A stretch of 64,000 bases of DNA from contig NZ_CP040094.1 of the NCBI RefSeq assembly GCF_013343235.1, forward strand, positions 5,637,001-5,701,000, in the 5' to 3' direction. The stretch comes from Nostoc sp. TCL240-02 (GTDB lineage Bacteria > Cyanobacteriota > Cyanobacteriia > Cyanobacteriales > Nostocaceae). Positions within the stretch are counted from its first letter, which is position 1. Every line of letters starts with the position of its first letter. Under the pieces are notes generated by a model. That model saw only the letters and a list, made by a program, of their open reading frames with translations. It made no database searches and had not been told where the DNA came from. Positions 1 through 10,283 of the stretch are shown here, one piece after another. The position numbers and the translations under genes were made by a program.

Positions 1-1
1 T

Positions 2-3000
2 GATTATCGCACTGACTTCTATTCTCTCGGAGTCACTTTCTATGAACTCTTAACTGGGCAATTGCCATTTCAATCGGATGATTTGATGGAATTAGTGCAT
101 TGTCATATAGCAAAACAACCACCACTTTTAAATGATAAAGGAGAGATTCCCCAAATTCTCTGTGATATCGTCATGAAACTGATGGCAAAGAATGCTGAAG
201 ACCGCTATCAGAGTGCATTAGGGCTAAAGCACGATCTGCAAATTTGTTTGGAGCAATTGCAGTCAAGTGGAAATATTATCCCATTTCAGCTAGGGCACAG
301 GGACGTTTGCGATCGCTTTGCAATTCCCGAAAAACTCTATGGACGGGAAGTAGAAGTGGCCATGCTGCTAGAAACTTTTGAACGGGTACGCCAGGGAACT
401 TCTGAAATGATGCTGGTGGCAGGTTCCTCTGGCATTGGAAAAACAGCAATTGTCAACGAAGTTCACAAACCAATCACCCGTCAGCGCGGATACTTTATCA
501 AGGGCAAATTCGATCAATTTAATCGGAATATTCCCTTTTTTGCTTTGGTGCAAGCGTTTCGGGACTTAATGGCACAACTGCTGACAGAGAGTGATGCTCA
601 AATTGAGCAGTGGAAAACTCAAATCTTATCTACCTTGGGTGAAAGTGGTCAAGTAATTATTGAGGTGATTCCAGAACTCGAACGAATCATTGGGAAACAG
701 CCTTCACTCCCGGAATTATCGGGTAGTGCTGTTCAAAGCCGCTTCAATTTGCTGTTTCAGAAATTCATTCAAGTATTCACAACCCAAGAGCATCCCCTAG
801 TTATTTTCCTTGATGATTTACAGTGGGCAGACTCGGCTTCTTTAAAACTGATGCATTTGTTGATGAGTGAAGCCAGCAACTCTTATTTATTAGTGATTGG
901 AGCATATCGGGATAATGAGGTTTCCTCTGCCCACCCCCTGATGTTGACCATTGAGGAAATGCGTCAAGAGGCGATTACAGTTAGTAATATTGTTCTTTCG
1001 CCCCTTACCGAAACCGACCTAAATCAACTGATTGCAGATACCCTCAAATATTCAACAGAACAAGCAACTGCGATCGCCAATCTGGTGTATCAAAAGACTA
1101 AAGGTAATCCATTTTTTACTAACCAGTTTCTCAAATCGCTGTATGAAGATGGGCTGATTGCCTTTGCCAGCAGAACAGGAGATTGGCAGTGCAATCTGGT
1201 TCAAATCCGGGCGCTGTCTTTTACAGAAGATATTGTCGAGTTTGTGGCGCTGCAACTCAACAAATTACCACAGCAGACTCAGAATGTTCTCAAACTGGCT
1301 GCTTGTGTCGGCAATCAGTTTGATTTAGAAACCCTATCAGTTGTCTATGAAAAATCTCCAGTCCAAACCGCAGCAGATTTGTGGCCAGCCCTCAAGGATG
1401 AATTGATCTTACCCAGTGGGGAAGGGTATACATTTTTTCAGGATGAGTCTGTTGTCATGGATGATTTGACAAATGACAACACACCGATAATTATTACCTA
1501 CAAATTTTTCCACGATCGCATTCAACAAGCCGCTTATTCACTAATTCCAGACGATCAGAAATCAGCAACTCACCTAAAGATTGGTCAATTGCTGTTGAGC
1601 AATACCTCGGAAACTGAGCAAGAATTGCTGATTTTTGAAATTGTTAATCAATTGAATCTTGGCATAGAACTGATCGCATCTCAAACCGATCGCGATCAAC
1701 TGGCACAACTCAACCTGCTGGCAGGAAAAAAAGCCAAATCTTCCACAGCTTACCAGGTAGCAATTGAGTATTTAACTACCGGGATTCGTTTATTGAGATC
1801 CGACTGTTGGCAAAGTCAGTATGAATTAACTCTTGCATTGCACGAATCAGCCGCCGATGCTGCTTATCTTAGTGGCGCGTATGAACAGATGGAGCAATTG
1901 GCTCGAACAGTCATCCAGCAAGCCAAAACTCCACTCGATCTAGTCGGTATTTACGAAACCAAAATCCAGGCGTATACAGCTAAAAATGATGTCCTGGGTG
2001 CGATCGCGATCGCGCGTCAGGGAATGAGTAAATTCGGCGTGATTTTCCCAGAAACACCCACCCCGCAAGACATTCAGCAAGCCCTCCAAGAAACTGCTAC
2101 TCTGATTAACGGTCGTGATATTGCAGAATTGGTTGACTTACCTGTGATGGTAGCCGCAGAGAAGCTAGCTGTCACCCGAATTGTGGCAAACGTTGCTCCA
2201 GCCGTTTACATTGCTGATCCTAATCTGTTTCCACTACTGGTTTTGTCTCAAGTTCAAGCATCCATTGAGTATGGCAATGCTCCATTTTCTGCCTTTTGTT
2301 ATGGCTGTTATGGCATTCTGTTGAGCGGAATTCTTCAGGATATTGAAACAGCCGATCGAGTTGGCAATCTTGCCTTGGCACTAACTGACAAATTTAATAT
2401 TAGTGACATTAAGCCTACAGTTTTTTATGTCGTAGGTGCTTTCATCACCTATTTGAAGTCTTCACTGCAAAAATCTTTGCAGTTAATGCTGGAGGGTTAC
2501 AAGATTGCTCTAGAAACTGGAAATGTATACTACGTAGGTTTCAATACCAAAGACATCTGCCAATATTCCTATTTCCTAGGTCGAGAATTGAACTCGTTAG
2601 AGGAAGACATCCGGGCTTACTGTCATGTTTTGGAAAATTTTAAGCAAGGTACGACTCTAAACTATTGCCGTATCTTTTGGCAAACAGTTTTGAATTTGCT
2701 TGGCAAATCTGAGAATCCCTGCATTATAACAGGCGAAGCACTCAACGAAGCCGAATTTGTGAATCAACTGGTTCAAGCCAATGAGTTGACAGGGCTTCAC
2801 TATTTCTTCCTCCACAAATTGATTCTCTGTTATCTGTTTGAAAACCTTTCTCAAGCAGTGGAAACAGCCGCCAAAGCCAGAGAATATCTAGTTGCGGGAA
2901 CAGGCTATGCCACTGTGCCGATGTTTTATTTTTATGATTCCCTGACGGCTTTAGCAGAGTATCGCACAGCTACGGCTTCTCGCCAAGAAACATTACTTGA

Positions 3001-4960
3001 ACGGGTTACAGAAAACCAGGAAAAGATGCAGACATGGGCGCACCACGCACCGATGAATTATTTGCACAAATTTGAACTGGTGAAAGCTGAAGAATGCCGA
3101 GTCTTGGGACAGATGGCCCAGGCAGTGGATTATTATGATCGCGCGATCGCACAGGCAAAAGCCAATAGATATATTCAGGAAGAAGCTCTCGCCAATGAAC
3201 TGGCTGCCCGATTTTATTTAGAATGGAACAAAGAAGCGATCGCTCAAATTTACCTCGAAAATGCCTATTACACTTACCTTAGCTGGGGAGCGATCGCCAA
3301 AGTTAACCAGTTGGAACGCCAATATTCTCAATTATTGCTTAAGCTGTTTCAGCAGGATGAAACTACTTCTTCAACCCTCACCACTACAATCGGATTTAAC
3401 CAAAGTAGTTCCACTGGGACTGAAGCATTAGATTTAGCAACGGTGATGAAAGCTTCTCATGCACTGGCTGGAGAAATTGAGTTAGAAAAGCTGTTAACAA
3501 CCCTAATGCAGGTTGTAATCGAAAATGCCGGGGCTGATAAATCAGTTCTTCTGATGCTTCAAGAGGATAATTGGGTTGTTGTGGCTCAAAAAACTAGTCA
3601 AGCGATCTTTGAAGAACAGCAATTTCTGCCACACCCTACGCCTACCGATGAAAACTTGGGGATAATAAACCTGCACTCCCTTCCTCTTTCAGCCAGTCAG
3701 GATGTTCCCAAAGCAGTTGTGAATTATGTATCGCGCACCACCGAAACCCTAGTGTTAGATGATGCCCGCAAGGAAACTACCTTCGCCAACGATCCCTACA
3801 TCATTCTATGGCAACCCAAAAGCCTACTCTGTACGCCTATTCACAATCGTGGCCAACTAATTGGCATCCTATACCTAGAAAACAGTTTGACAACTGGAGC
3901 CTTTACCCAAAACCGTCTTGAGGTTTTGCGGTTGCTCACAGCACAAGCTGCCATCTCGCTGCAAAATGCCATGTTGTATAACAATCTAGCTGTAGCAAAA
4001 GCTCAATTAGAAGATTACAGCCATACTTTAGAGCAAAAGGTTGAGCAGAGAACTCTGGAGTTGAATGATAAAAATCAGCATCTCTCGGAAACTTTAGAGG
4101 AACTGCAACACACTCAAAGCCAACTAATTCAAACTGAAAAAATGTCTTCATTGGGACAAATGGTAGCAGGTGTTGCCCATGAAATTAACAACCCGATTAA
4201 CTTTATCTATGGCAACCTCACCTATACCAATGAGTATTGTCAAGATTTGCTGCATCTGGTTGAGCGGTATCAGCACTACTATCCTCAACCATTTCCTGAG
4301 ATTCAACAAGAACTAGAGGCAATAGATTTAAACTTTCTCAAACCAGACTTACAAAAATTGCTGCAATCAATGAAAGTGGGGGCAGATCGCATTCGTCAAA
4401 TTGTCCTTTCTCTCCGCAATTTCTCGCGTTTGGATGAGGCTGAAATGAAAAGTGTCAATCTTCATGAAGGCATTGACAGCACCCTGTTAATTTTACACCA
4501 CCGTCTAGAAGAGAAAGCACACCGCCCCGGAATCGATGTAATTAAAGAATATGAACAGTTGCCAGAAGTTAGTTGCTACGCCAGTCAGATCAATCAAGTA
4601 TTCATGAATATTCTGAACAATGCTATTGATGCCTTAGATTCATCATTCATAAATGAAGATAGGCAAACAAAAATTCCCGCTATCCAAATTCGTACCAAAA
4701 TGACTGATGCTGATACAGTAATTATTCAAATTGCAGATAATGGGTCTGGGATGTCTGACGAGGTGAAACAGCGCCTATTTGACCCATTTTTCACAACAAA
4801 ACCTATAGGCACAGGAACAGGTTTAGGATTATCAATTAGCCACTCGATTGTAGAAAAACATGGCGGACGACTAAGTGTAATATCCGAACCGGGAAAAGGA
4901 GCGGAGTTTTCTCTTTCTATCCCCTTACATAATACGGTGGAGCAGCGATTGCTTAAGTAA
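2..4960 (+). CDS. Multi-sensor Ser/Thr-His multi-kinase (5' truncated by window)
   Basis: The frame is open from base 2, so the start lies outside the window. The first codons read DYRTDFYSLGVTFYELLTG, the end of a Hanks-type Ser/Thr kinase domain. Next comes an AAA/STAND-like ATPase module with P-loop GSSGIGKTA (near base 425) and a Walker B-like FLDDLQWAD, a long helical TPR-like region, a GAF domain (about 3440-3990), a coiled coil, and a dimerisation/phosphoacceptor helix with VAHEINNP. A HATPase domain follows, with NILNNAID, DNGSGM and GTGTGLGLS. This is the large cyanobacterial ATP-binding sensor kinase architecture. The signal sensed cannot be read from sequence. It ends just before a G-rich tandem tract. 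Confidence 0.92.
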   Translation, partial: DYRTDFYSLGVTFYELLTGQLPFQSDDLMELVHCHIAKQPPLLNDKGEIPQILCDIVMKLMAKNAEDRYQSALGLKHDLQICLEQLQSSGNIIPFQLGHRDVCDRFAIPEKLYGREVEVAMLLETFERVRQGTSEMMLVAGSSGIGKTAIVNEVHKPITRQRGYFIKGKFDQFNRNIPFFALVQAFRDLMAQLLTESDAQIEQWKTQILSTLGESGQVIIEVIPELERIIGKQPSLPELSGSAVQSRFNLLFQKFIQVFTTQEHPLVIFLDDLQWADSASLKLMHLLMSEASNSYLLVIGAYRDNEVSSAHPLMLTIEEMRQEAITVSNIVLSPLTETDLNQLIADTLKYSTEQATAIANLVYQKTKGNPFFTNQFLKSLYEDGLIAFASRTGDWQCNLVQIRALSFTEDIVEFVALQLNKLPQQTQNVLKLAACVGNQFDLETLSVVYEKSPVQTAADLWPALKDELILPSGEGYTFFQDESVVMDDLTNDNTPIIITYKFFHDRIQQAAYSLIPDDQKSATHLKIGQLLLSNTSETEQELLIFEIVNQLNLGIELIASQTDRDQLAQLNLLAGKKAKSSTAYQVAIEYLTTGIRLLRSDCWQSQYELTLALHESAADAAYLSGAYEQMEQLARTVIQQAKTPLDLVGIYETKIQAYTAKNDVLGAIAIARQGMSKFGVIFPETPTPQDIQQALQETATLINGRDIAELVDLPVMVAAEKLAVTRIVANVAPAVYIADPNLFPLLVLSQVQASIEYGNAPFSAFCYGCYGILLSGILQDIETADRVGNLALALTDKFNISDIKPTVFYVVGAFITYLKSSLQKSLQLMLEGYKIALETGNVYYVGFNTKDICQYSYFLGRELNSLEEDIRAYCHVLENFKQGTTLNYCRIFWQTVLNLLGKSENPCIITGEALNEAEFVNQLVQANELTGLHYFFLHKLILCYLFENLSQAVETAAKAREYLVAGTGYATVPMFYFYDSLTALAEYRTATASRQETLLERVTENQEKMQTWAHHAPMNYLHKFELVKAEECRVLGQMAQAVDYYDRAIAQAKANRYIQEEALANELAARFYLEWNKEAIAQIYLENAYYTYLSWGAIAKVNQLERQYSQLLLKLFQQDETTSSTLTTTIGFNQSSSTGTEALDLATVMKASHALAGEIELEKLLTTLMQVVIENAGADKSVLLMLQEDNWVVVAQKTSQAIFEEQQFLPHPTPTDENLGIINLHSLPLSASQDVPKAVVNYVSRTTETLVLDDARKETTFANDPYIILWQPKSLLCTPIHNRGQLIGILYLENSLTTGAFTQNRLEVLRLLTAQAAISLQNAMLYNNLAVAKAQLEDYSHTLEQKVEQRTLELNDKNQHLSETLEELQHTQSQLIQTEKMSSLGQMVAGVAHEINNPINFIYGNLTYTNEYCQDLLHLVERYQHYYPQPFPEIQQELEAIDLNFLKPDLQKLLQSMKVGADRIRQIVLSLRNFSRLDEAEMKSVNLHEGIDSTLLILHHRLEEKAHRPGIDVIKEYEQLPEVSCYASQINQVFMNILNNAIDALDSSFINEDRQTKIPAIQIRTKMTDADTVIIQIADNGSGMSDEVKQRLFDPFFTTKPIGTGTGLGLSISHSIVEKHGGRLSVISEPGKGAEFSLSIPLHNTVEQRLLK

Positions 4961-4962
4961 AC

Positions 4963-5041
4963 GGGGCAAGGGGGCAGGGAGCAGGGAGCAGGGAGTAAGG
5001 GAGCAGGGGGGCAGGGGGGCAGGGGGCAGGGGGGCAGGGGG
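4963..5041. repeat. G-rich GCAGGG(G/A) tandem tract
   Basis: Imperfect heptamer-like tandem repeats of GGGGCAG/GGAGCAG type fill the gap between the multi-kinase stop and the next ATG. The reverse-complement form of the same unit lies on the other side of the small downstream gene (5440-5506). The tract's purine richness also places SD-like GGGGGA immediately before the ATG at 5043. Confidence 0.85.
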
Positions 5042-5042
5042 A

Positions 5043-5429
5043 ATGGAAAAAGAGCCAATTAAGAGTCATGAAGATTTGGAAGTATACAAAATGGCCTTTG
5101 ATGTTGCCATGAAAATTTTTGAACTGTCAAAAAAGTTTCTTGTGGAGGAGAAGTATTCATTGACTGATCAAATTCGTCGTTCATCTCGTTCTGTTTGTGC
5201 AAATCTTGCAGAAGCATGGAGAAAGCGTCGTTATGAGGCGGCTTTTGTGGCTAAATTGAACGATTGTGAATCGGAAGCGGCAGAAACGCAAACTTGGCTT
5301 AAATTCGCACTTCAATGCAATTATCTAAACGTTGAAACAGGCAGAGAACTTTATGAAACTTACAACCGAGTTCTGGGCATTCTAGTAAACATAATCAAAA
5401 ATCCATCCTCCTGGCTCATCAAACGCTAA
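5043..5429 (+). CDS. Four-helix bundle protein (23S rRNA IVS-encoded type)
   Basis: This 128-residue all-helical protein matches the four-helix-bundle/23S-rRNA-intervening-sequence family. It opens with HEDLEVYKMAFDVAMKIFEL and continues with YSLTDQIRRSSRSVCANLAE and a C-terminal helix rich in Y, N and I. No enzymatic motif is present. Members occur as stand-alone genes in many cyanobacteria and their role is unknown. The ATG at 5043 follows the G-rich tract directly. The gene sits alone between two inverted low-complexity tracts, so it may have moved as a small cassette, which is inference. No rRNA gene is visible nearby. Confidence 0.85.
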   Translation: MEKEPIKSHEDLEVYKMAFDVAMKIFELSKKFLVEEKYSLTDQIRRSSRSVCANLAEAWRKRRYEAAFVAKLNDCESEAAETQTWLKFALQCNYLNVETGRELYETYNRVLGILVNIIKNPSSWLIKR

Positions 5430-5439
5430 TTATTAATCA

Positions 5440-5506
5440 TCCCCCTGCTCCCTGCTCCCTGCTCCCTGCCCCCTGCCCCCTGCTCCCTGCCCCCTGCCCC
5501 CTGCTC
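5440..5506. repeat. C-rich CCCTGCTC tandem tract
   Basis: Tandem CCCTGCTC/CCCTGCC units, the reverse complement of the tract at 4963-5041. They run up to the 3' end of the antiporter gene on the minus strand. Confidence 0.85.
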
Positions 5507-5509
5507 TCT

Positions 5510-7846
5510 TCAATCCACACGATCCACAGGTAGAAACTCTTGGAGTGCTTCTGCCTGAGCAGCCTTCAATACTGGAAGAGACAGGGGTAGTGAATTTGCG
5601 ATCGCAAATAACTGTTCTATTTGACTCAGACCTATCAGACCACCACATAATAATACTTGGTCGCCAACTTGCAAATCCATGCCGCCATCAGGATAGCGAA
5701 TAAATTTACCATCGCGCCGGATCGCCTGTACCTGTACTCCAAATCGTTTGTTGATATCTAAATCTGCAAGGGTTTTACCTAGCGTTGGCGTATCTGCATT
5801 AACTGTAACCCACTGGCAAGCACTATTTTCTCCGGGAACAGCAGCTTGTCCCTTGGCGAATTCTGCCAAAGCTGCCAGTTCTTCATCTGCTCCCACTACC
5901 AGCAAGCGATCGCCATCTTCCAATTTGGTTTGATTATTGGGATAATCGATTTCATCGCCGTTAGCGCGACGAATTGCCATCAAACTCGCTCCTGTTAAGT
6001 AGCGCATATCTGCCTCTTCTATACTCATGCCAATTAAGGGCGAATCTGCTGGCAAAGGATACCAACGTTGATTTAAATCGCGGGTGGCTTGGCGCAAATC
6101 ACGAGCAACTTCGGTTGCAGAACGTTCTGGGCGCAAATCTAAATAATGATCGTTGCGGATTTGCTGCATTTCTCGTTGGACAACTGTTGGTGACAACAAA
6201 CCTAAGCCAGTTAATAAATAGGTTGCCATTTCTAAGCTGGCTTCAAACTCTGGTTGCACCACTTCTCTAGCACCCAATTGATACAGCACCTCAATATTTT
6301 TATCCTGGGTAGCACGGACAACTAAATCTAATTCTGGACGCAATTCTAAGGCGCGTTTTAAGGAAAGACGGGTACTTATGGGATCGGGGAGTGCGATCGC
6401 CATTCCTTTGGCATGATTTACTCCGGCGGTTTCTAAAACGTGTAAACTCACACAATTGCCATAGACATAAGAGACTCCAGCCTCACGCAACTGCTGAATT
6501 CTACTTTCTGATTGGTCGATTACCACCACAGGTAGGTTGTGTTGCAACAACAACTTCACCAAATTTTTGCCGACTCGCCCATAACCACAGACTACTACAT
6601 GGTCTTTGAATGGCAAATCTTCTGATACATCCAGCGCCTCTTGTTCTTCTAGGTACGGTTTCAACCAAGGCATTGATTCGGCAAAGTTAAATAAAAATGG
6701 GACTAACCGCAAGACAAAGGGAGTCAGCATGAGGGTAACTGCGGTGGTTCCCAAAATTAATAAATATATCTGTCGAGATACTAGCCCTAAAGACTGCCCT
6801 TCACTGGCGAGAACAAAGGAAAATTCCCCAATTTGCGCCAGTCCTAAACCGGCGATTATGGCTGTTTTTAAAGGGTAGCGGAATAGTTTCACTAGGGGCG
6901 TGATAATCAAGAATTTACCTATGAAAACTAGTGCTACCAGTCCCAAAATTAATTCCAGGTTATTCCACAAAAACACTGGATCAATTAACATCCCAATGGC
7001 GGCAAAAAATAAACTGGCAAAGATATCTCGCAGTGGTTCGACATAAGTTAGGGTTTGATCGGCGTATTCCACCTCAGAAATCATCAAACCCGCGACAAAT
7101 GCCCCCATTTCAATGGACAGCCCCAAATGCTCTGTCAACAGAGCAATGCCCAAACATAAAGCTACAACCCCTAATAAAAATAGTTCTCGGCTTTCGGTAC
7201 GAGCTAACAGTTGCAACAAAGGCGGTATCAACCACATCCCCGCAGCCACTGCACCAGCAGCAAATAAAGCAATCCACAGTAGGGCTGTTAGCACGGCGAT
7301 ACCAATGGTTTCTGCTGGTTGGTTTAGGGCTGGTAGAACTGCTAACATCAGTCCCAGTGCCAAGTCTTGGACTACCAAAATCCCCAACATTACTTGTCCG
7401 TGAGGCGTTTCTGTTTCATTGCGTTCCATCAAGCATTTAAGGACAACGGCTGTGGAAGACAAGGACAGAATACATCCCAAAAACATCCCCTTAGCGGGTA
7501 AGGTTCCCCAGGCCCCGCTTAACCCGGATACCACAACTGTTACCAAAATTGTCAAAGCAATCTGGAGTCCACCTCCACCAAGAGCGATCGCTTTTACCTT
7601 CTTGAGTTCCGCAAAGGAAAATTCTACACCCAAGGCGAATAACAAAAAGGCAACACCAAACTGTGCCAGAGTCTCTACTTGAATAACTTCTTTAATTAAT
7701 CCCAGTCCAGTTGGCCCAATGACTATCCCGCCGATGAGATAGCCTAACAGCACGGGTTGCCGTAAAAGTGCCGCCAACAATCCACCACAGGCTGCAACGC
7801 CCAAAACTAAAACTAAATCAACGATTAGCCTAAAATCTTCTTGCAC
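5510..7846 (-). CDS. CPA2 family cation:proton antiporter with TrkA/RCK domains
   Basis: This 778-residue inner-membrane antiporter has an N-terminal Na+/H+ exchanger domain of about 12 hydrophobic segments (residues about 8-390). A cytoplasmic NAD-binding TrkA_N/RCK domain begins near residue 418 with VVVCGYGRVGKNLVKLL. Two TrkA_C-type domains follow, which places it in the KefB/KefC-like CPA2 group. These systems exchange K+ or Na+ for protons under nucleotide gating. The start is GTG at 7844-7846, giving MQEDFRLIVDL. The C-terminus stops next to the C-rich tract. It appears monocistronic, with a 150-bp gap to the upstream SDR gene. Ion specificity is not determinable. Confidence 0.93.
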   Translation of the reverse strand: MQEDFRLIVDLVLVLGVAACGGLLAALLRQPVLLGYLIGGIVIGPTGLGLIKEVIQVETLAQFGVAFLLFALGVEFSFAELKKVKAIALGGGGLQIALTILVTVVVSGLSGAWGTLPAKGMFLGCILSLSSTAVVLKCLMERNETETPHGQVMLGILVVQDLALGLMLAVLPALNQPAETIGIAVLTALLWIALFAAGAVAAGMWLIPPLLQLLARTESRELFLLGVVALCLGIALLTEHLGLSIEMGAFVAGLMISEVEYADQTLTYVEPLRDIFASLFFAAIGMLIDPVFLWNNLELILGLVALVFIGKFLIITPLVKLFRYPLKTAIIAGLGLAQIGEFSFVLASEGQSLGLVSRQIYLLILGTTAVTLMLTPFVLRLVPFLFNFAESMPWLKPYLEEQEALDVSEDLPFKDHVVVCGYGRVGKNLVKLLLQHNLPVVVIDQSESRIQQLREAGVSYVYGNCVSLHVLETAGVNHAKGMAIALPDPISTRLSLKRALELRPELDLVVRATQDKNIEVLYQLGAREVVQPEFEASLEMATYLLTGLGLLSPTVVQREMQQIRNDHYLDLRPERSATEVARDLRQATRDLNQRWYPLPADSPLIGMSIEEADMRYLTGASLMAIRRANGDEIDYPNNQTKLEDGDRLLVVGADEELAALAEFAKGQAAVPGENSACQWVTVNADTPTLGKTLADLDINKRFGVQVQAIRRDGKFIRYPDGGMDLQVGDQVLLCGGLIGLSQIEQLFAIANSLPLSLPVLKAAQAEALQEFLPVDRVD

Positions 7847-7998
7847 CAGTTTTAAAAGAACTATTTATAAAGACCTATTAATTCAGGATACAAAGTTTTA
7901 TGATCTCAAACAGCTTGTTTGGAAATTGGGTATAAAGAATTAGGGATTGGGAATTGGGAATGGGGGTAAGAAATTTTTTAACTGCTGTCTAATGCCCA

Positions 7999-8976
7999 TT
8001 AAATTTTAGGTGAGCTAAGGGCACTCAGTAATAGGAATGACCACGGCATTTTAATATCGGGTATGAGCCATGAGTAGTTTCTCAATATAGGTAATGCAGC
8101 CGGTAGCACAAAACGTAAAGAGCGTAGTGATGCAGGCCGATCGCCATTTTCATCGACAATTCCATATTTATCAGCTAGTTCGGCAACAATCTGCACACGT
8201 CCTGTACGGCGCATTAAATTTGGTTCACAAGCAAGTGCAGCAATTACCCGTCCAGTTAATAAGGGAGTTTCCCAGTTGTAGCGATCGCTAATTAATGAGT
8301 TTTTTTGCTCAGTAGTATCGGTTTGATTCATCTCAGTAGCAAAACGGGAAAAAAGCTCAGTCCCAACAATACCCGGCCAAATGGAAACAGAAGCCACATT
8401 ATGGGGTTTTAACTCAACAGCCATATCAGCCGCTAGGCGATCGCAAGCTGCTTTTCCAACACCATAAGCTGTATTAAAGATATAAGACATACTGCCCCAC
8501 GAGGAAATGGTGCAAATTAGTCCAGAATTACGCTTGGTCATCATTCGCGCAGCAAAAACACTTGCAACGTAGTGGCTACGAAGACCAACGTTGTTGCTTG
8601 CATCCCACAGACTTAGTTCACAATCCCAAAAGGGCTGCCCAAAAGCGTTTTTTAATGCCTCAACTCCTGAGTAAGCATTATTCACCAGTAGGTCAAGTTG
8701 TCCATCCTGCTCATCTTGGATGCGCTCAAACAGTAAACGCACCTGCTCATCGTCACCGTGGTCTACTTGGACAGGAATACACACACCACCGACTTCCTCT
8801 ATAGTTGATTGGGTTTCACCAAGACTTCCTGAAACCGCATCACTGGAGGAGTTGTTGAGGCTGCGTCCCGTGACGTATACAGTTGCCCCAGCCTCAGCCA
8901 AACCAATAGCAATTCCCCTACCAATTCCCCGCGTAGCACCTGTTACTAATGCCACTCTTCCCTCAAGGTGTTTCAC
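7999..8976 (-). CDS. SDR family oxidoreductase (DHRS1-like)
   Basis: This 325-residue short-chain dehydrogenase has a Rossmann fold with nucleotide-binding TGATRGIG near residue 14, the NNAYSG motif, and an active-site ISSWGS followed by YGVGK (YxxxK). The length, with a C-terminal extension beyond the usual 250 residues, resembles the DHRS1-like subgroup. Substrate and cofactor preference are unknown. The start is GTG at 8974-8976, preceded by AGGA about ten bases upstream. It shares orientation with the antiporter but the 150-bp spacer argues against tight coupling. Confidence 0.9.
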   Translation of the reverse strand: MKHLEGRVALVTGATRGIGRGIAIGLAEAGATVYVTGRSLNNSSSDAVSGSLGETQSTIEEVGGVCIPVQVDHGDDEQVRLLFERIQDEQDGQLDLLVNNAYSGVEALKNAFGQPFWDCELSLWDASNNVGLRSHYVASVFAARMMTKRNSGLICTISSWGSMSYIFNTAYGVGKAACDRLAADMAVELKPHNVASVSIWPGIVGTELFSRFATEMNQTDTTEQKNSLISDRYNWETPLLTGRVIAALACEPNLMRRTGRVQIVAELADKYGIVDENGDRPASLRSLRFVLPAALPILRNYSWLIPDIKMPWSFLLLSALSSPKI

Positions 8977-9341
8977 GATCGCTTTTTCCTGTGGTTAATT
9001 AATTTATTCTTGCCCACTATCATCACCGTTTGATTACTTAATTAAGGGACTTCCAAATAAAAAAATATCCCAAAACTGATGTAAAAATCCTCTCTATTTC
9101 TTCTCTCTGTGTTGCGCCAGGTGCTACAACGGAGGGAACCCCCGCAACGCGCTGGCTTCTCTGTGTCTCTGTGATAGCCTACGGCAAGCCGCTTTGTGTC
9201 TACGTTTATTTGAATAATTTATTTCTCGGAAATCCCTAAAGCCGACTAACCCACCTTAAAAAGACAAAAACCTCTCAAAGTCCCCCTTCTTAAGGGGGAT
9301 TTAGGAGGATCTACAACTACGAACAATATCTAACCCTCGAT
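8977..9341. repeat. Gene-free stretch with dispersed repeats
   Basis: No gene is seen. About 9105-9210 holds a mosaic of short repeats of the kind scattered in Nostocales (GGAGGGAACCCCCGCAACG, TCTCTGTGTCTCTGTG, TACGGCAAGCCGC). About 9280-9312 has a small inverted motif, CCCCCTTCTTAAGGGGG, that can form a hairpin beyond the amidase stop. Confidence 0.6.
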
Positions 9342-10283
9342 CTAACCGATTAATTTCTGCCAGCTATCAGGCCCAACAATCCCATCGGCATCTAAACCAT
9401 TTTGCTTTTGAAAGTTCTTGACTACAACTTCTGTTTGCGGCCCGTAAACACCATCATTCTCAACACCTAAACGGTATTGTAAATATCTAACAACTGCACC
9501 ACCAGCATGGTTTGGTCTGATAATTCGTTTTGCCAAAATTAGATTTATGGCATTCCATGTAGCTTCGTCGGCAACTCCAGTTGACTGAACTCCGACAATA
9601 GCCTGAAATTTTTCGACAGCAGATTTAGTGTTAGCCCCAGTCAAGCCATCTTCTACTAACGCCTTACCATTTTTATCAACTATTTTGAGTCGATTTAAGG
9701 CTTTTTGCAGTCGGAGAATAGTTGTATCTACATTCTCTTCTTCATCTGGTACAGGGTTAACAGGAGTAGTTGGAACTTTCCCAGTTAAACCTTTGACGAT
9801 CGCATTAGCCATTGCTTCAGGATTAAAAAGATTTACATCCTTTTGCGAATCGATGAAGCAACCTTCTACAAGAATTGCAGGCATATCTGTATTTTTCAGA
9901 ACATACAAATGGGAACCACTCTTAACGCCGCGATTAAAAAATCCCAACTTGACGATTTCATCTAATACAGGTTTAGCGATTTTTCTCCCTGTGTCGCTAG
10001 TTGCATATACTTCTGTGCCATTAGCCTGTCCATTAAAACAGTTAAAATGAATCGAAACGTAAATATCTACTTTACTGCCATTCGCTGTAGAACATCTTTT
10101 TGAGAGTGATTCAGTTACTGTACGGGCACTACTCGGTCTACATACTACGACTTCATTGCCCAAAGCTCTTAACTTCGCTATCACTCTATTGCCGACATCA
10201 AGAGTTAAATTATCCTCAAATTTAATCCCACTGGCTCCTGTGTCTGGTGGACAGTTGTGTCCGCTATCAATTCCAAATTTCAT
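9342..10283 (-). CDS. N-acetylmuramoyl-L-alanine amidase with two peptidoglycan-binding domains
   Basis: This 313-residue protein starts with an Amidase_3 zinc hydrolase domain (residues 1-175). Visible ligands and catalytic residues are the His in DSGHN, the His in SIHFNCFNG and the Glu in LVEGCFID. It cleaves the lactyl-L-Ala amide in peptidoglycan. Two PG_binding_1 modules follow, around residues 188-248 (GLTGANTKSAVEKFQ) and 258-312 (GVYGPQTEVVVKNFQ). No signal peptide is apparent, so export or an endolysin-like release route is unclear. The start is ATG at 10281-10283, with GAGG about nine bases upstream. Confidence 0.92.
   Translation of the reverse strand: MKFGIDSGHNCPPDTGASGIKFEDNLTLDVGNRVIAKLRALGNEVVVCRPSSARTVTESLSKRCSTANGSKVDIYVSIHFNCFNGQANGTEVYATSDTGRKIAKPVLDEIVKLGFFNRGVKSGSHLYVLKNTDMPAILVEGCFIDSQKDVNLFNPEAMANAIVKGLTGKVPTTPVNPVPDEEENVDTTILRLQKALNRLKIVDKNGKALVEDGLTGANTKSAVEKFQAIVGVQSTGVADEATWNAINLILAKRIIRPNHAGGAVVRYLQYRLGVENDGVYGPQTEVVVKNFQKQNGLDADGIVGPDSWQKLIG

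Noticed and set aside
5043-5429. Ribosomal intervening-sequence context for the four-helix protein
   Set aside because: Although the family name refers to 23S rRNA intervening sequences, no rRNA sequence is visible around it.
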